DNA of 42,664 nucleotides, taken from positions 1 through 42,664 of the IMG/VR virus record IMGVR_UViG_3300025120_000143, one strand, 5' to 3'. Origin of the DNA: a virus. A program made the position numbers and the translations under genes. The notes under the pieces were generated by a model. That model made no database searches. It was not told the origin of the DNA and saw only the letters and a list, made by a program, of their open reading frames with translations. How positions within the stretch are numbered: position 1 is the stretch's first letter; the number at the start of each line of letters is the position of its first letter. Of the stretch, positions 16,901-30,528 are shown piece after piece.

Positions 16901-19900
16901 TTTATAAGGGTATTCTGTTAGTCTTGTTACATCGATAACTGCATCTATGTCTAAATTTCTTATCTTACTAATTGTTGTATCATAGAAAGGAGGATTATCA
17001 AAGTCTGAGAAAAGTCCGTCTTGAACTTCTGTATCTCTATACCCAACACGATATTCTCTCAGTTTAGTGTGGAAAGGTTTTACTTCGTTGATATAGTCTT
17101 CTACATAAGTGTCTGCGCCAGTGGTATAAGTTTTTCTTCTACTTAATTCTCTGAAATTATTCTTAATTTTTATAAAACTAGTTTTAAACACCCAGTCAAC
17201 ATATCCTTGCTCTTCAAGAACTTTTCTTAAACCGATAAAAAATAAGTTGTTGTATTCTATTTTTAAATTGCCTATAAAAATATCATCTCGTAAAGCCGTC
17301 AAAACTTTTCTAGTTTCAATAGTAGGTTCTTGATCAAAGAAGTTATCGTCAAAAACATCATCACCAGCATATCCTGTGTTGTCTATAGAATAATCATACA
17401 AGGATTTTTTTAATTGTATCGTTCCATTTTCAGTGCCTACGTTTGTGTAACCAGTGGATGTTTTCATAAACAATTTCCAACCGCCAGTATCTGCCGCAGT
17501 AACTTTTACGTGTTTGCCTACTGCAAGATCTAAATCATTTAGTTGATATTCAAAAGTAACCTGTGCATCTATAGGAGTGGTTTCACTATGAATCATTTCA
17601 TGTATACTAGGGTCTGTGCCATACCAATCAGCTAATTCATAGTATGCGGAAGTTTTGTAAGTCTGTAATCTTGTTCTGCTCCATACCGATCCGTCCCATT
17701 GATATATTGCCCAATAGCCATTGGAGTTTTCTTCATCTGCTTTTACAAGATAGTTAACTGTGCCGCTTAGATTTCTTGTGTCTATGTATAATAATTCTGC
17801 GTATGTATCAACTGTGCCGTCCCATATACCTGATCCTGCAGTTGGTTCAGGTTCTGCTGAATTTAAATTAGTGTAACTAATTGTGTTTGCTAGTTGATAT
17901 TTTTTAATTACTGAATTAGCATAGTCTATTATTTCTTGTAATGCATTAAATCTGTTTACATACCAACTTTGTCTTGGTCTTAATTCTGTACCATATCTTC
18001 TGTTAACAGGAAGTGATAAATCAGGCACAATGTTACCCGAAACATCAGTGCCTATTAAACTATCCCACCATTTATTTTCAGTATGTGTGTTAGGTGTATC
18101 ATCTGGATCACCCTCACTATGTAGTTTCCATACACTGTGTTCAAGTTCTAATTGCACGTTATCTGAATAATCTACATTAAGCACTACATTTTTATTGAAA
18201 AGACTATCCTTAACATTGAAAGTTAACACACTGTTGGTGTCACTAACTGTGAAATATTTAAATCCTGAATTGTATGGATTTGCAATAATGTTAGAAATAT
18301 AACTGGTTGTGTTTTTTCTTGTTACAACAGACTTGCCTGGATTAGGAAGGAAAACTGAATTTTTAACCCAATAATAATAATAGTTTACAAATCCATTTGC
18401 GGCACTATCATATTTTTGTTTTACTGTGAAAACTGTGTTGTCTGCATATTTTGGCAATCCAGAAATATTATTTGATAATCCTTCTCCTGTGTCTGACAAA
18501 TTGCTCCAATCTTGTGGTGGATTTAGAGTTTCTACCCACTCATACACATCTATTGATGCTCCTGGAAACAATTCTCCCCAATGTCTACTTCTATATTCTT
18601 GTGTGCCTTGTTCATACCATAACCATCTTGCTGTTGAAAGATCCCACCATACTTCACCAATGTGTTCTTCTCCCCACGCAGTACCGGTATTGACTGTGAC
18701 GCCGCTTGTGCCAACATTATATACAGCCGGATCCCATTCTGATTGAAAATTTATTTCTCTGTCTGCTACGCCAAATATTCTGCCTTTAATAGGATCGAAG
18801 TAATCTAAATAATCTATTATTTGACTACTTGCTGAATTAAAAATAAATGCCGATCTAATTTTGTTATTATCAATTAATTCTGTTTCAGTTACAAGTTCTT
18901 TCCATCCAAACGAATCTACGGTTTTAAGTTTAAACAATGTGGCTGTACCATCATTAGTTCCTAGATTGTCATCTGCAGGTGCTCCGACAAGAATTTCTTG
19001 TGGTGTAATAAAAACTCCTCTTCCAAAATCGTCATTGGTGCTTGTTTTTGTTGTAACAAGTAAATCGTCAATCGCAAATTGTGTGTCATACATTGTTGCT
19101 GTGTATGCACCACCTGAACCTATATTAAGATCAACAATTGTTGTATCTTGTAGATCAAATGTTGTGCTACCTGTATCAAATTTCATCTCTCTTGAATTAG
19201 ATAATTTTTCTGCACCTATTGCTATTCTTGTACCTGCTTGATTACATGTTAATGACGTACCAAACTGCATGTTGGTCTGTGCGTCTGGTGCTGACAAAGT
19301 TTGTTTTAATGTAAAAGTGTCTGTGGAACCATCTGCGTTGTATTGATAATAATAAACTGCGCCTGCATCTGGTTGATCAGTTTTGTCAAATCCAGGTGCT
19401 GATATAAACAATCTAGTACCGTCTTTACTCATTGCAATGTCTTCGCCAAATTTATTATTTAAAGTAGAACCATCACCGGATACATGTGACAGTGTTTGCC
19501 TATGTGTCCAAGCATATACAGTACTGTCATCGTTTGTGGCGCTTGTTCTTGTAAAAATTTCTACTGTGCCTGCTTTGCCAGGCGCTTTGGAACTTACTGC
19601 TAATATGTCACCGTTTTCATTTATTTTAACTCTGTGACCAAAACGTTTACCTGTGGCGGCTTCTGGACTTTGTATTGCTACCTGTTGAGTCCAAGTGTCA
19701 TATGTTGAACCATCTGCTCCAACTCCCCAAGTGTACATGTGAACAATACCTGTGTCACTTTCAAAACCCGGAGCACCTACAAATAGATATTTTGGAGTTG
19801 TAGTTCTAACAGCATCGCTAGTTGGCTCTGCAATTGCAGTGGACCAACCAAAGTTTGAATTTTCTAGATTTGAACTGCCATCCACTGGTGATGTGATTGT

Positions 19901-22900
19901 GTTTAATTCACTGTATGCCGCTGTGCCTACATTCCAAATGTATGTTTTAATAAGTCCTGAATCAGTAAATCTTGTGCTTCCGTCTAGACCTATGGCGTTA
20001 GCATATGGTGCACCTGCAACCACAAAGTTTCCGTCAGTGCTTATTGACAAACTTTCACCTAATCTTGAAGTGTTGTCATTATTGTCAGTCATTGTTAAAC
20101 TTTGTTGAATTGTTACTGCTGGTGATGATGCAGTTACATCTCTCAAGAAAAAGAAGTGTATTGTTCCTTGACCTGCGGCCGGAGCCGACACTACCACTGT
20201 TCTAGAATCTTCACGTCCAACAATCCTATATCCAAAATCTTGATCATTTGTTGTGCTTGGTGACGATATTAAAACTGTATTATAAGCATCTACTTTTTCA
20301 TATATTTTCCATTTTGATCCTACATTGTCTACAAATACTCTATCACCATTTACATTATTGACTGTGTCTGCAAAACGATAATCACTATAACTTAAAGTGT
20401 CATTTACATTGTTCATTGATGCAAAACGCACACTTGCAAATTTATAAACATCGCCGTATGTGCCAAAAGTAGATTCATCTGCAAGAACAGAAATCGCTGA
20501 TCCTAGTTTACTTGCGTTTTCAAAATTTACTATTAATTCATTGCTATTTGGTACTTCTTGTATCTGATACACCCCATTAAAATCTTCAAATTGTGAATTC
20601 CTAAAACCTACATAATCATTTTTTACAAAAGAATGCGTTAATTTTGTTTTGATTATAAGTTGTGTGTCACTATTGAATGACTTTAAAGATGATACAGCGT
20701 TACGTGTAGATGTAATTCTCTGCACGTCCCAGTCTGTGTTTGACTTTTTAGCAATCCAAACCAAATCATTGTTTTGTATATCATTGATATCTAAGTTTTC
20801 TAAATCTGTAATATCAAATGCTGTGTGCTGTACATCTTCTCGTCTTGGCCATCCTGCAGTCTTAAATTTTTGTACTACATCTCTATCAAAGCCTTCTTTA
20901 GTATAATCATACTTGTCAAATGTTGCAGATGCTGTGTACTCTAAAGGTTTAGAATATAAATCATCTGCTAATACGCCTACAGATCTATTGTAAGTTTTTG
21001 TTGTGCCTGTGTCTAAAAGTTCTATAGATTGAACATTATTAGTAAAATTGCTGTCAGCCATTTCTATTTGCACAGAGTGTAAGCCATCACCATTTCCAAA
21101 TGCTCCAGTCCTTATCATCCATTCTGGGTATGTGTCTATTGTTAGACTTTCACCATTAAATTTTGCTTTCAACAATCTATCTATTGCAGTCTGCGTGCCT
21201 TTGTCTTTTATAAATCCTTGATAAAATTTATACTGAGATATATCATTTACAAATAAGTTTTCTAAATATGTTCTGCTTTGGTACCCTGTTAGATGCTGAG
21301 CTAAACTTTGTTGTGATTCATCAAAGTTGTTTGTTTCTAAATTATAAAAATCATTAAATTGACTAATTTTGTAATCAAAATTTGGAATCAACGTAGGTCT
21401 AGGTTTTTCATTTTTTAATTGCCATTGGGCAAAATCAAATTCTGCTCCTGAATTATGATTCTTTTTGGCCACAAAGAATTTTGCATCATATTCTACAGTG
21501 TCACCAATTTCATAATTAGTGTTTGCTAACCACAATGACACTCTTGCTTCATCAAAAATAAATCCAGGAGAATAGTAATCGCCATTCCAGTTGCCAGTCT
21601 TCCAACCAACAAGTTTTAGTCTCTGTTGTCTAAATCCTGTTGGTAACTCTAACAGCACATCATTAAACACTGTTTTGTTGTCAAACAGAAGTAAATGTTC
21701 TTTTTGCACCGCATCCATAGTGGTGTTAAAAATTCCTACTTCATTACTTTTTGCGGCTATGCTAAAAGTAGTGCCTACTCTTTTTGTTGAAATATCTTTT
21801 TTTGAAATAATTCTACCTCCAGCGTCAAACACTGTGTAGTCACCTTTCATATTGGCCAATCGACTTATAATGCTGTTTTCTGTAACAAGATTAAATCCGT
21901 CTGCGCCTGCAGATACTGTTATTGCTGAGCCTGCGGCCCAACCTTGTGTTGTCCAGTATAAAAATTCTTTTGCAGAAGTTTCCCAATTGTTGGTTTCTTT
22001 TATTTCATTTGAAAATTTATCAAAAACAAATCCTTGGCTTTCTAAATATTTTCCGTACCCAACAACAAAGTCCACAACTTCTTGCACTGTTGCAAACACT
22101 GTGCCATACGTAATAGTTTTTACAATGCTTCGATATTTTTTGTAAAGCAATGCACTTGCTGTGCCAACTGTAATTTTTGTGTGATTAGTATTTTTAATTG
22201 GTTCTAATATTTTAAAATATGGACGCAGAGTGTTATAGCCAATAATTTTAAAGCCCCCTACTAATGTAGATCCGTCAAGACCTACTGCTGTGTTTGATTC
22301 TATAAGAATACCTGAATAATCATAACTTGCTACAGGGTTACTAGATCTAAATAATATTTTATAGTTTTCTTCTGGTACAAATTGTGAACCTCCTGTACTT
22401 GCAGGTGACGTAGAATCTGTTAATATTTTAAGATTTCCCTTATCACTAAAGCCTCCAAGTTTATAGGCCAATTGTACATTTATTTCTTTCAATTTGTCGT
22501 AGTAAAAAACTGCCGGGTCTAAATTGTTTTTTATCAAATAGTTCACTACCCATGGCTGAACGCCTGCAGTTTTGTAAGTTGTTGTTACTCCAGTTACATT
22601 ATTTGTCTCAGTTTCTAGATGATATTTTGCAGTAGATAATTTTTGTCTTACTTCTGTATCTGAATCTATAAGATTACTTGCTGTGTTTAAAGACAGTCTA
22701 GAGTTGTCAAAAAACAATCCAAAAAACTTGGCCGGATTGGTCAATGCCAATGTTTTCATTGCACTAAAAGGATACGAAGAAGATCTTCTCCATGCAGTTT
22801 CTGCTGGAGATTGATCACCAAATTCCCAATTTCTATTAAGATTGTTTGTTAAATTTCCTTCAACTAATCCAACTTGAAGTGGATTTTTTAAATTGCCTGA

Positions 22901-25900
22901 ATCATCAACTGGAATATAATTCGATAACCCGGATCTTATGTATCTAGCAATTGTTTTGCCTGTTGTTTTATCATATCCAGCCGCAAGGTCGTTCCATAAA
23001 ACACTGTTACCAGCGGTGTATGGTGCTGGACCATAATTAGTTTCCCAATCAGTAGGTTTAACTGTGTGTCCTAACATTTCCCATGGATGGGTATGAGGCC
23101 TGTCTGTATCATAGAAAAATTTAAATATACCTCTCCAGTATCCTGGTAAAAAATTATTGTTTACTATGTCTCGTGTAAGGCTATAATTGTATGTAAAAGC
23201 ATCATCGGCTTTGTAAGTGTTATTGTTTTGCCAGTCAACTCCGTTTTTGCCCGCCCATGAATAAAAATCTATAGACAAAACAGAATCAACTTCAGCAATT
23301 GTGTAATCGGTTGAAGCAAATGCAGATGGTGTTACATCTGATACATTTAAAAGAGTATCATCATAGGCTGTTTTACAATTGTTATAAATTCGTTTTTCTA
23401 ATTCTAAAAGTAGATCATCTCTGTAATCACCATAAGCAATTGTTCTACTTCCATCATGTCCAACAATAACAGTCTTACTTGTTCTGTATGTGTTATCCGT
23501 AATTGATTCAGGTTTATATTTAGGATACATACCAAGTTTAGTTGGTGTTGGTGGAATATAACTTCCGGATGTGTCGGCATAATCTTTTATTTTGATAACA
23601 TCATTTGTGCTAAGAGTACCACTAATTGTTATACTGTCGTCAGTTGTACTGAATGTATAGTCTGTGCCTAAAACTAATTGTACATCATTTAGGTACACAT
23701 ATACAGCACGATTACTCACAGTGGTAATAGAATGCAAAGAATCAATTGCGTATTCTTTTTCTGTTGCATCTAAAACTGTGTATGTTCTTGTTGACACATT
23801 AGACCCATACCCTACCATGTCCTCATAGAAAAATGGGAAAGTTTTATCTTTGTCTGCTGTAATTGTTTCAATTATTTGATCAACATGTCCTGGAATATCT
23901 CCCTCAAAAGTTGTTGATGTACCTTTGTTTATAAAATTTTCTTTGAACTTCTGGTATTCTAAATTGGCATAATCCAAAGCGTAAATTGCATTGGCATTTT
24001 TATCAATCAAACTAAAAATTGCCTGAGGCAACGGTGCTGAGTGTTGTATAATAGTGCCGCCTTTGGTTCTTACATCTGGAAGATCTCGAAGATTAGATGA
24101 CCCTGGAATTTTTCCGGTTATATCTGTATTCTTTTCATGTATGTCGTGTAAATGATTTGATATCTCACCAAATGTAAACTCATCTAATTGTGCGTTTAAT
24201 GGATTGGTAGATAAATTTTGTGGCACTTCATAAACACCTATGCCATTAATCTTTGTTGCTGAAGAATATGTTGTTAATTTTACAAGATCTCCAACCTTTA
24301 GTGCAGTTACAAATTTTACATACTTGTTTGTTGTTCCGTCAACAAGTGTGTAATCTGTTGTTAGATCCTGTCTAACATGGTTTGCGTCTACTGACACTTC
24401 TAAATCTGTGAGTGCCGCCGAATTTTTATAAACGTCTATAGGAAATAAAACTTTTTCATCTTCTGTAACAATATATGTCCTAATGACTCTCTGTTTGCTT
24501 TCCAGTGTTCTCTGTATCCAACCAGATTTTGAATTGTGTGTTGTTAAGGAAGTTGTATAGTGTAAATGTCCAGATCCGTATTTTTTAGTGACAAAATCTT
24601 CTCCACTTCTATATGTGAATGATCCAGACGAAAAATCAGAACTAAAAACAATGTCTCCAACATTGTTAATTGTTTTGTATTTTACTTTGATGCCTAAAAC
24701 TGTGTCAGTGACTGCAGACGTTGATGTTTCATATTCAAAAACTTTTGCGCCAGTAAAAGAACTGTTAGGATAAGTTGTTGTGTTTGAAAAACTAACATGA
24801 TTATTATCGAACATGTCAAATAATGGTTGCTGATTTAATGCTGTCTTTGTTTGTCCAATACTGTACGTTTTTGTGTCTGCTTCATAAAAATATGTTTTTC
24901 CTTGATTGTTTGTTCCTAATTCTACAAACAAACATTGTCCGTCGACTGGCTCAGCATCAGATTCTTCTGTTAATGAAATAACTTTGGTTGAATCTGCACC
25001 CACAACAAAATTTACTTTGTAAATTTTATTTTTTACTAATACATCTGTATCAGCAGTGAAAAGCACTCTCATGCCATCTGCTAAAGATACTCCATCTACA
25101 ATGTAACCTGCGGTGTTGACCACTGTTGAAAAAACATCTGTAGTCACAGTATCTATCAAAGCAACTGATGTTTTTGCTTCTAATCCATGATTGTATAATG
25201 CTATACCAGAATCAAATTCAATGACTGGTCTTTTTGCTCTGTCTTCCTCAAGAAGATTGGCTGTGAATCCATTTGCAGTTGCAGTTGTTTCTAAAACTGA
25301 CCTATGGAACCATCTATTGTATCTTGACCAAGCGTTTTGATCTAAAGAATCTCTTTTAATTGTAATATAATCTTTATCAACGGGTCTGTAAAATGCAACA
25401 GAGTATGGTCTTTGATCGTACGCAACTTCATCATATAATTCTGTAACTTCTTCTGCGTATGATTCAGGAGTTATTAAGTTAGCAACGTTGGTCAAAGTGA
25501 TACTGTCACCAACGCCTTCAACATAAAATTCTTTTGTGCCATAGTTTGTGCTGTCTGTCACATTGGTGCCAAACTTTAGTTTCATTCCATTGGAAAGTGC
25601 TACGCCTGTAGAGGTTGTATAGTTTTTTGCACCTATTATGTCTTCTGCAACATTAATTTTTGTAGTGCTTGAAATTGTTTGCACATTTATCACGCCATGC
25701 ATCAATGTGTGGTTACCACACTGGTAGTACAAAACGTTTGGAGCGTCTTCCGGCACAACAAAAGTTACAGTGCCTGTGTCAGCACCATTGTTAGTGACGC
25801 CTTCTGAATAAAGAACAGAAGTAGATCCGTCTACATCTACTCCAGTAACAAAAGGTTCTGTCATTAGGTAAAATGGATGACCTGTAGCATTTACAACAAA

Positions 25901-26545
25901 TTTGTATGTGTTGCCTCTGTAAAGTGTTAATGTAGGACTGTCTATTCCTGCTCTTGTACTAAAATTGTATGCACCTGCCGCGTTGTTGACAACTTTGATC
26001 TCTGTTGTTGTGTCTGTACCAACAGAAGCAACAGTGATCGGATTAGGTCCTTCTGGCATCCAATAGTATTCTCTGTAATTTACTAGTTTGTCATAATCAA
26101 TTGCAGGATTCCAAGAATAAACTTTTTCTTTGTTTAATCTATCATGATTATCAGTATGTCCTCCAAAAAATTTAATTTGGTTTATGTAATCGTCGTATGT
26201 GCCAGTGAACTGTACTTGGTCTTCTGGATTTACTGATGAAGTATTTTGACTTGTGTATGTAACTGCAGGCTCTAATTGATAATTTTTTCTATCTGTGCTT
26301 GTGGCAGTGAGATAACTGTCTGTGTCAGTGTTTCTAGTGTAGGCATACTCGTGTCCAATAAAACCATCTAATCTCTCTAACTTGCCTGGTTGAATTAATT
26401 GGTCAACTGTGCTTGATAAAAATCTTTCATTTGCGTCAGTTCTGTAAAATGCCGGTAAGTGTGCAACAGATCTTCTTATTACAGATCCTTTTTTGTCTTT
26501 ATAAGTTGCACTGTTGGCTGTTGAATTAACTGGTGTATCTGCCAT
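13913..26545 (-). CDS. Giant virion structural protein, 4210 aa
   Basis: A single unbroken 12.6-kb frame. By residue: ~195-290 is a cupredoxin-like domain with candidate copper ligands His223, Cys276, His279 and Met282. A long middle part is rich in aromatic, Trp-Asp-Asn and insertion-type segments. About 2110-2550 has FG-GAP-like repeats (short G-x-S-x-S/A stretches followed by 'VGAP' or 'ISAPGF' motifs). About 3220-3290 has paired GYxTxPTxxFxGGG repeats. The last ~770 residues carry GDGST-x-x-F repeats, followed by [12 protein letters not shown]. It lies immediately after gp6, where T4 has gp7-gp12 wedge and spike genes, so it may replace several of them. AGGAT precedes the ATG. Family assignment as marine T4-like tail structural protein is firm; the exact role is inferred. 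Confidence 0.8.
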   Translation of the reverse strand: MADTPVNSTANSATYKDKKGSVIRRSVAHLPAFYRTDANERFLSSTVDQLIQPGKLERLDGFIGHEYAYTRNTDTDSYLTATSTDRKNYQLEPAVTYTSQNTSSVNPEDQVQFTGTYDDYINQIKFFGGHTDNHDRLNKEKVYSWNPAIDYDKLVNYREYYWMPEGPNPITVASVGTDTTTEIKVVNNAAGAYNFSTRAGIDSPTLTLYRGNTYKFVVNATGHPFYLMTEPFVTGVDVDGSTSVLYSEGVTNNGADTGTVTFVVPEDAPNVLYYQCGNHTLMHGVINVQTISSTTKINVAEDIIGAKNYTTSTGVALSNGMKLKFGTNVTDSTNYGTKEFYVEGVGDSITLTNVANLITPESYAEEVTELYDEVAYDQRPYSVAFYRPVDKDYITIKRDSLDQNAWSRYNRWFHRSVLETTATANGFTANLLEEDRAKRPVIEFDSGIALYNHGLEAKTSVALIDTVTTDVFSTVVNTAGYIVDGVSLADGMRVLFTADTDVLVKNKIYKVNFVVGADSTKVISLTEESDAEPVDGQCLFVELGTNNQGKTYFYEADTKTYSIGQTKTALNQQPLFDMFDNNHVSFSNTTTYPNSSFTGAKVFEYETSTSAVTDTVLGIKVKYKTINNVGDIVFSSDFSSGSFTYRSGEDFVTKKYGSGHLHYTTSLTTHNSKSGWIQRTLESKQRVIRTYIVTEDEKVLFPIDVYKNSAALTDLEVSVDANHVRQDLTTDYTLVDGTTNKYVKFVTALKVGDLVKLTTYSSATKINGIGVYEVPQNLSTNPLNAQLDEFTFGEISNHLHDIHEKNTDITGKIPGSSNLRDLPDVRTKGGTIIQHSAPLPQAIFSLIDKNANAIYALDYANLEYQKFKENFINKGTSTTFEGDIPGHVDQIIETITADKDKTFPFFYEDMVGYGSNVSTRTYTVLDATEKEYAIDSLHSITTVSNRAVYVYLNDVQLVLGTDYTFSTTDDSITISGTLSTNDVIKIKDYADTSGSYIPPTPTKLGMYPKYKPESITDNTYRTSKTVIVGHDGSRTIAYGDYRDDLLLELEKRIYNNCKTAYDDTLLNVSDVTPSAFASTDYTIAEVDSVLSIDFYSWAGKNGVDWQNNNTYKADDAFTYNYSLTRDIVNNNFLPGYWRGIFKFFYDTDRPHTHPWEMLGHTVKPTDWETNYGPAPYTAGNSVLWNDLAAGYDKTTGKTIARYIRSGLSNYIPVDDSGNLKNPLQVGLVEGNLTNNLNRNWEFGDQSPAETAWRRSSSYPFSAMKTLALTNPAKFFGLFFDNSRLSLNTASNLIDSDTEVRQKLSTAKYHLETETNNVTGVTTTYKTAGVQPWVVNYLIKNNLDPAVFYYDKLKEINVQLAYKLGGFSDKGNLKILTDSTSPASTGGSQFVPEENYKILFRSSNPVASYDYSGILIESNTAVGLDGSTLVGGFKIIGYNTLRPYFKILEPIKNTNHTKITVGTASALLYKKYRSIVKTITYGTVFATVQEVVDFVVGYGKYLESQGFVFDKFSNEIKETNNWETSAKEFLYWTTQGWAAGSAITVSAGADGFNLVTENSIISRLANMKGDYTVFDAGGRIISKKDISTKRVGTTFSIAAKSNEVGIFNTTMDAVQKEHLLLFDNKTVFNDVLLELPTGFRQQRLKLVGWKTGNWNGDYYSPGFIFDEARVSLWLANTNYEIGDTVEYDAKFFVAKKNHNSGAEFDFAQWQLKNEKPRPTLIPNFDYKISQFNDFYNLETNNFDESQQSLAQHLTGYQSRTYLENLFVNDISQYKFYQGFIKDKGTQTAIDRLLKAKFNGESLTIDTYPEWMIRTGAFGNGDGLHSVQIEMADSNFTNNVQSIELLDTGTTKTYNRSVGVLADDLYSKPLEYTASATFDKYDYTKEGFDRDVVQKFKTAGWPRREDVQHTAFDITDLENLDINDIQNNDLVWIAKKSNTDWDVQRITSTRNAVSSLKSFNSDTQLIIKTKLTHSFVKNDYVGFRNSQFEDFNGVYQIQEVPNSNELIVNFENASKLGSAISVLADESTFGTYGDVYKFASVRFASMNNVNDTLSYSDYRFADTVNNVNGDRVFVDNVGSKWKIYEKVDAYNTVLISSPSTTNDQDFGYRIVGREDSRTVVVSAPAAGQGTIHFFFLRDVTASSPAVTIQQSLTMTDNNDNTSRLGESLSISTDGNFVVAGAPYANAIGLDGSTRFTDSGLIKTYIWNVGTAAYSELNTITSPVDGSSNLENSNFGWSTAIAEPTSDAVRTTTPKYLFVGAPGFESDTGIVHMYTWGVGADGSTYDTWTQQVAIQSPEAATGKRFGHRVKINENGDILAVSSKAPGKAGTVEIFTRTSATNDDSTVYAWTHRQTLSHVSGDGSTLNNKFGEDIAMSKDGTRLFISAPGFDKTDQPDAGAVYYYQYNADGSTDTFTLKQTLSAPDAQTNMQFGTSLTCNQAGTRIAIGAEKLSNSREMKFDTGSTTFDLQDTTIVDLNIGSGGAYTATMYDTQFAIDDLLVTTKTSTNDDFGRGVFITPQEILVGAPADDNLGTNDGTATLFKLKTVDSFGWKELVTETELIDNNKIRSAFIFNSASSQIIDYLDYFDPIKGRIFGVADREINFQSEWDPAVYNVGTSGVTVNTGTAWGEEHIGEVWWDLSTARWLWYEQGTQEYRSRHWGELFPGASIDVYEWVETLNPPQDWSNLSDTGEGLSNNISGLPKYADNTVFTVKQKYDSAANGFVNYYYYWVKNSVFLPNPGKSVVTRKNTTSYISNIIANPYNSGFKYFTVSDTNSVLTFNVKDSLFNKNVVLNVDYSDNVQLELEHSVWKLHSEGDPDDTPNTHTENKWWDSLIGTDVSGNIVPDLSLPVNRRYGTELRPRQSWYVNRFNALQEIIDYANSVIKKYQLANTISYTNLNSAEPEPTAGSGIWDGTVDTYAELLYIDTRNLSGTVNYLVKADEENSNGYWAIYQWDGSVWSRTRLQTYKTSAYYELADWYGTDPSIHEMIHSETTPIDAQVTFEYQLNDLDLAVGKHVKVTAADTGGWKLFMKTSTGYTNVGTENGTIQLKKSLYDYSIDNTGYAGDDVFDDNFFDQEPTIETRKVLTALRDDIFIGNLKIEYNNLFFIGLRKVLEEQGYVDWVFKTSFIKIKNNFRELSRRKTYTTGADTYVEDYINEVKPFHTKLREYRVGYRDTEVQDGLFSDFDNPPFYDTTISKIRNLDIDAVIDVTRLTEYPYKNWNESYKKSVASVTLNSGGTGYITAPTVTFTGGGATTQATATALIQSGSVTRITLLTKGVGYTTTPTIVFSGGGSGGNTPSDVAKAYANLDNDLVRDIDVTLKFDRIDSKATVFEWTKNTAYAYGALIRYENELYRATDAYTSTTNFKAGLANLQKLKGDETFLTASSRTLGMYTPDSGMPGIDLTQLIDGVDYGGVMVTGLLFKESQGWDRSLWNDVGWDTYGSSKTKVFYGDGSTASYTFTTAPLATEVYTVYFAGVRQTADVFRGDGSTTTFTFASAPGNTVKVELILFDDDKVLTPTDDRTLDTLLTGGLFSSAVGISPGDIITDGDEFISATSTHAPQEQVPGQIFDTLDIKVYTSPESGVPFIVNKSYLGDSSTVRFAIGQQPGTQAGVMVSLDGVQQNALASDSTVNYTVDVAAKTITFTNAPSNGSVVNIKSFAVSGNNYVLLNSFTGDGSTAAYTTGARDTYQLDSALPQLYVTVDGVPTTDFTTTESNKAITITFNTAPGAGKAVQVAGFNQDPSTRAFAQIRSEDISYSTSTTTYTLDFPPGAIGPFAGLTILEVNGTILRGPDNTYYSADGSTYNYGILTGLSDGSTVDPSKTITSASQIEVYKNGIKQTLSTDYTVDISGQKIDFVNVPESADVIAITTLIDKHYTMVGNDIVLDLTQISSDGITLSAGDRIRATTFNNALGMKQRREVLEGRPSGELFLYNEPLNSDYVFVTLNGTRSLVQGYDFILVGNKITISGITLSSSDRIDVMYFAVESATNATGFRIFKDMLNRTFYKRISSTNTTTLDVALAVDDTTITVTDGTVLTEPNASNNQPGVIFIDKERIEYFTKTGTTLGQLRRGTLGTGIKAHSAGASVVDAGGQQTVPYADTITTKTYTGDGSSVSFATTYASSSASGLDIFIGGQRLLLTSEDGSTVNYAVDGSTANVTLTTAPASGTQIKIVEKRGNTWYTAGSSTAGDGKGLQRSTTSQAKFIAGEPTNAPE

Positions 26546-26547
26546 CG

Positions 26548-29500
26548 CTAGTATCCTGACCCACTGCTACCTGAACCTGATGAAGAACTTCCTGATGAAG
26601 AACTTCCTGATGAAGAAGAACTTCCTGAACTATATCCTGTTCCTGATGTGCTAGAGGTCACCGATGATACTGCTGATGTTGATCTGCCGCTTGTTGTTGT
26701 AGTTGTGGTTGATGTGACAACTGTGCCCGAAGCCGCTAGTTGGTTGGCTCCTAGTGCATCTATTATAGTGACATCATCAACGGTGGCCCCACTGATAAAA
26801 ATTTCGTCTCCTGCTCCACTAATTTGAAACAAGGATCCAAATCCTTGTCCGCTTTGGTTTGGCACAATTACAACAGTAAGCAAATCAGGTGCTAGTTGTT
26901 GATGTACGTATGCCGCTAATTCTGTAAAATAAAATGTGTCGCCAAAATCAAAATTGTCTAAAGCAAAAAATTCATTAAGGGCTTGAATAACTCTTGTTTT
27001 GATAACAGCATTTGTTACATTTGAACCTGTGTTTTTAACAACTTTAAATGTTGCTTGGAATGCTTCGTCTGCTTTTGATCCAAAAAGTATTTTGTATTTT
27101 ACTGGGTGGTACACAATTTGATCAGATAATCCTTTCAACGGATTTAGAAATCCTGAATATGAAATACGTAATTGATCCGACGTTGAAGCAGTAGGTTTTG
27201 TGCCACCTTGTCTTAGCCATGTTCTAAATCTATCATCATATGATCTTTCTAACATAAAAATGTCAACTATGTTGCTGACACTAGGATCTATTCTTGTGTC
27301 TTGTCCTGCATTATGTTCGTATTGGAAATCTATAGTGCTTCTTCCACGTCTTGCTGTATAGTCTGTGGTTGTAGTGAATGTTACTGTTGAAGAATCATAT
27401 TTTTTAATTACATCTTCATCTTCATCGTAAAAATAAAACAACTGTCCATTTGTGTATGTGCCAGGTAAAGTAATGTCTGCTTCATTTTTTGACACTACAA
27501 AGTTTGTGGCCGCATATGGTCTAAATCTTTCTATGTTATTGTAACTTAAATATTTTTCAAAGAAAACAAATTTAGTTGTTGGAGTTGTGTCTGGGTCAAC
27601 AATAATATCGAAAATGTCAGGATTGTCAACCACCCCGTCATCATCACCGTCGTAGAAACCAACCTGTACTTTTCTATTATCTTGGTATCCATCACTTTCT
27701 TCAATTGTATCGACCACCTGCCATTGTATAGGATAGCCTATACCTAAACTTGTAGCAGGTAAAGTGTTATTTTTTAACACAGTGACAGTATCTTTGACTG
27801 CTCTTCCTGTGCTGTAATCATACATCTTTTCTGTTTTGTCAAAATGGAATTTGTTTTTACCTTCAGACTCAAAAATGTAATTTAATGCTCTGTAAGTAAC
27901 CGTATAAGTGTTTCCATCGTTTGTAAATTTAAAATACCATGAAGCATCTAAATTAGTTGCTGTGGTGTTTCCAGTGTTTACTAGTGAAAATACATTTGAT
28001 GTGCTAAGATTTGAAGAAGTAATTACTATCCATTCACTAGTTTCTTCATTATATCTCAATCCGAATTCTTCATACGCATTTATTCTTTCAATAAGATCAT
28101 TTTTTAGTGCTGTAGTAAAAGTTGAAGTAAACACAGGAATAACCTTACTTAAAACTGCGTTTGCAGGTATAATGTTATTAAGTGTAATTGGTCCAACCCC
28201 AGATTCTAAATTTCCGTCTCCTTGATTGCTTCCATCTCCTACTACTGCAGAAATCTTTACCCATGATCTATCTTGGGCATTGTCAGTGCCAGTAGTAACT
28301 AATTTGCCGTTTAAAAATTCTCGTGTGTCAGGTGAAGTAAATTTGACTAATGACCCTACTTGGGCATATTTTAAATTAGATGTTGCATATTCGCCTATTG
28401 CAAGTGGACCACTAGCATTGAAATAACCAGTATTGGTATTGGTGCCTGTTGTAGTTGACACCCAAGATGCTGTTAAAGAACTTAGATCTTTTTGCCCATA
28501 TTTTAAATAGAAAAACTGTCTAGCACTTGCTTCTTTGAGTTTGGCTTCCACACTTGCATTAATTGTGTTTAAAATATCATTTGAATTTGCAAAAGTAAAA
28601 CTAAAGGTTGGCGTTGTTTCTTCTCTGTATAATATACCATCGTCTGCGTATACAGAAACATTTGAGTAAGCGCCAGTAGGATCAGTTATTTCTTTTGCTC
28701 TTGATATGCCCGATGCTGATCTGTTTACTGATTTTACTTTTATAATTTCTTGTGACGCTGACAGAGGTACAACATTGTAATCCTCTGCTGTAATCATTCT
28801 ATTTTGGGAGTAATAACTTTGTGGTGCTTTTTCTTTAATTGAATCTGATGATTCTGTTGCTGAAGAATTGTAAACAGACTGTTGTAGACCTGCAGTCACA
28901 GTTAATGTTTGTGTGCCTCCATTTTTGTCTGTGTAACCTAAACTAAACGTTATACCACTCATGTCTCCTGGCTGTACAGAATATCTAGCGTTGTCTGATA
29001 CTCTATAATAAACTCTGAATCTACCACTAGGAAGATTTGAAAAGTTTCCATCACCAAAAACTAAATCTATATTATCATTATTTTTTGTGACTACATTGTA
29101 AATATTTCTTTTGTCTTTTTCTAAAGAATTGTAGATAGCGTTGTTGCCACTAGTAGTAGGAACCTTGTCCCAAATATTTTCTAATTGTCCAAAATCATCT
29201 AATTCGTATAACCATACATCTGTATCGTTTATGTTGTTAACATTGATTGGTTGGACAAAATTTGTTGATGTGTTGGTGACATTAAACTCTGTGTTTGCCA
29301 TACCACCCTGTTTGAATAATGCAAAAAATCCTGTGTTGTTTGAAGTGTCTCCTGCACCGTCTGTTCTGTATACATATGTGAATCCACCGCCTGGAATTGG
29401 TGTTCTTTCATAGATGCTTTCAGAGTCGTTAATTGAAGCAGGAACAATTTCAAATGATCTATCTATACCACTCACTGTTCTTCTAAAAGCAAAAATTGGA

Positions 29501-30087
29501 AGGTCAGTGTTGTTGGAATTTGAAGTATAAACTTCTGTTTTAATACCACCAATGGTATCAGATTCTTGTGGTTTGCCGAATGTTTGTCCTGAAACATTAG
29601 CGGCATTTAAAATGTTTATGAATTGTTCACGATAATTTGTGTTGGTGCCGTCATTCCAAACCACAGTGACGTTTGCTAGATCAGTGCCAGCAGAGTCTGT
29701 GACATTTTCAGTAGTTGTTACTGAGGTAAATTTTAAAAGTCCAGTTGCAGATTTGTTTCTTTTTGCATTGTAGTTTATTAATCTAGCCAATCTTAAAACT
29801 GAATTTCTTCTTTCAGCAGTTTCTAAAAAGTTTTCTCTGGCATTTAAGTCTACTCTAAATGACAATGATTGTGCAATGTAAGCAATTAGATCTAATAATG
29901 CAACATATTCTGAACTTTCAATGTAATCATTAAAATCATCTGGATAGTTTTCTCTAAGATAAGCAACCATTGTTCTACGAATGGTCTCAAAGTCATAAGA
30001 TTTGAAGTCTGCTTGTTGAAATGCAGTATAAATTTTCCGCCAATCTTCGGCGATTAAAAGTCGGTTCTGTCTATCTGTAGTGGCCAT
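26548..30087 (-). CDS. gp6: Baseplate wedge subunit gp6
   Basis: The N-terminal 120 residues ([60 protein letters not shown]) are the diagnostic gp6 block, and the C-terminal ~150 residues before the tail ([35 protein letters not shown]) also match. T4 gp6 is 660 aa; this one has 1179, with long beta-rich insertions in the middle, as in some marine T4-like phages. In T4, gp6 dimers close the wedge ring around the tube hub and partner gp25 and gp53. The last ~60 residues are almost only Ser, Gly and Thr, an unusual flexible tail. It lies 43 bases after gp25 and two bases before the giant gene. Confidence 0.9.
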   Translation of the reverse strand: MATTDRQNRLLIAEDWRKIYTAFQQADFKSYDFETIRRTMVAYLRENYPDDFNDYIESSEYVALLDLIAYIAQSLSFRVDLNARENFLETAERRNSVLRLARLINYNAKRNKSATGLLKFTSVTTTENVTDSAGTDLANVTVVWNDGTNTNYREQFINILNAANVSGQTFGKPQESDTIGGIKTEVYTSNSNNTDLPIFAFRRTVSGIDRSFEIVPASINDSESIYERTPIPGGGFTYVYRTDGAGDTSNNTGFFALFKQGGMANTEFNVTNTSTNFVQPINVNNINDTDVWLYELDDFGQLENIWDKVPTTSGNNAIYNSLEKDKRNIYNVVTKNNDNIDLVFGDGNFSNLPSGRFRVYYRVSDNARYSVQPGDMSGITFSLGYTDKNGGTQTLTVTAGLQQSVYNSSATESSDSIKEKAPQSYYSQNRMITAEDYNVVPLSASQEIIKVKSVNRSASGISRAKEITDPTGAYSNVSVYADDGILYREETTPTFSFTFANSNDILNTINASVEAKLKEASARQFFYLKYGQKDLSSLTASWVSTTTGTNTNTGYFNASGPLAIGEYATSNLKYAQVGSLVKFTSPDTREFLNGKLVTTGTDNAQDRSWVKISAVVGDGSNQGDGNLESGVGPITLNNIIPANAVLSKVIPVFTSTFTTALKNDLIERINAYEEFGLRYNEETSEWIVITSSNLSTSNVFSLVNTGNTTATNLDASWYFKFTNDGNTYTVTYRALNYIFESEGKNKFHFDKTEKMYDYSTGRAVKDTVTVLKNNTLPATSLGIGYPIQWQVVDTIEESDGYQDNRKVQVGFYDGDDDGVVDNPDIFDIIVDPDTTPTTKFVFFEKYLSYNNIERFRPYAATNFVVSKNEADITLPGTYTNGQLFYFYDEDEDVIKKYDSSTVTFTTTTDYTARRGRSTIDFQYEHNAGQDTRIDPSVSNIVDIFMLERSYDDRFRTWLRQGGTKPTASTSDQLRISYSGFLNPLKGLSDQIVYHPVKYKILFGSKADEAFQATFKVVKNTGSNVTNAVIKTRVIQALNEFFALDNFDFGDTFYFTELAAYVHQQLAPDLLTVVIVPNQSGQGFGSLFQISGAGDEIFISGATVDDVTIIDALGANQLAASGTVVTSTTTTTTSGRSTSAVSSVTSSTSGTGYSSGSSSSSGSSSSGSSSSGSGSSGSGY
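26581..26628 (-). repeat. 15-bp tandem repeat in gp6 3' end
   Basis: Three copies in a row of TGAAGAACTTCCTGA (26581-26595, 26596-26610, and 26611-26628 with three extra bases). They encode the Ser/Gly tail of gp6 and could vary in copy number by slippage, always in frame because the unit is 15 bases. Confidence 0.8.
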
Positions 30088-30102
30088 ACTGTTTTATAAT
30101 GA

Positions 30103-30110
30103 TATTTATG
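30103..30110 (-). promoter_or_regulatory. Possible late promoter before gp6
   Basis: The minus-strand sequence CATAAATA differs by one base from the late consensus and lies in the 43-base gap between gp25 and gp6, 16 bases before the gp6 ATG. It could add late transcription for gp6 and the giant gene inside the long operon. AT-rich sequence gives such boxes by chance, so confidence is limited. Confidence 0.4.
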
Positions 30111-30130
30111 GTTGCAGTTAACTGCGTATA

Positions 30131-30526
30131 TTAAGATAGACGCAAAGTGCTGTTTTCATCAAATGAAAACGTTAGTTTTTCTACTACATTATATGGCACA
30201 TAGGTTATTGTTGCCTGCACAGAAATACCTTGTTGGAACTCAGTCACAATAATGTCTGATGCTTGGATACGAGGATCCGCATTTAAATTTGCAGTTATAT
30301 CGTCTGCCACTGCTTGTTTTACTGCTTCTGTTAGAGGTTCAAAAAGCACATCATATATGATTGTGCCAAATTCAGGATTTTCTACTCGTTCACCTTTTCT
30401 TACAGACAATCTATTAATTAGATCCTGTTTGATCAGTGCAAAATCGTACAATTTATAATTGTTTTGATCTGCCCGAGAACTAAATCCTTTAAAAACTGAT
30501 ACTCCTGGAATGTAATCACTTGCCAT
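30131..30526 (-). CDS. gp25: Baseplate wedge subunit gp25
   Basis: A 131-aa protein of the GPW/gp25 family (equivalent to TssE in type VI secretion). The hallmark is the RKGERVENPEFGTIIYDVLF segment at about 43-62, which carries the conserved acidic/Arg pair that starts sheath assembly and contacts gp6 and gp53. Length equals T4 gp25 (132 aa). Strand-rich ends (SVQATITYVPY, KLTFSF) complete the fold. It lies between gp5 and gp6, two bases after gp5, an order usual in marine T4-like myoviruses. Nothing is missing or odd. Confidence 0.92.
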   Translation of the reverse strand: MASDYIPGVSVFKGFSSRADQNNYKLYDFALIKQDLINRLSVRKGERVENPEFGTIIYDVLFEPLTEAVKQAVADDITANLNADPRIQASDIIVTEFQQGISVQATITYVPYNVVEKLTFSFDENSTLRLS

Positions 30527-30528
30527 AT

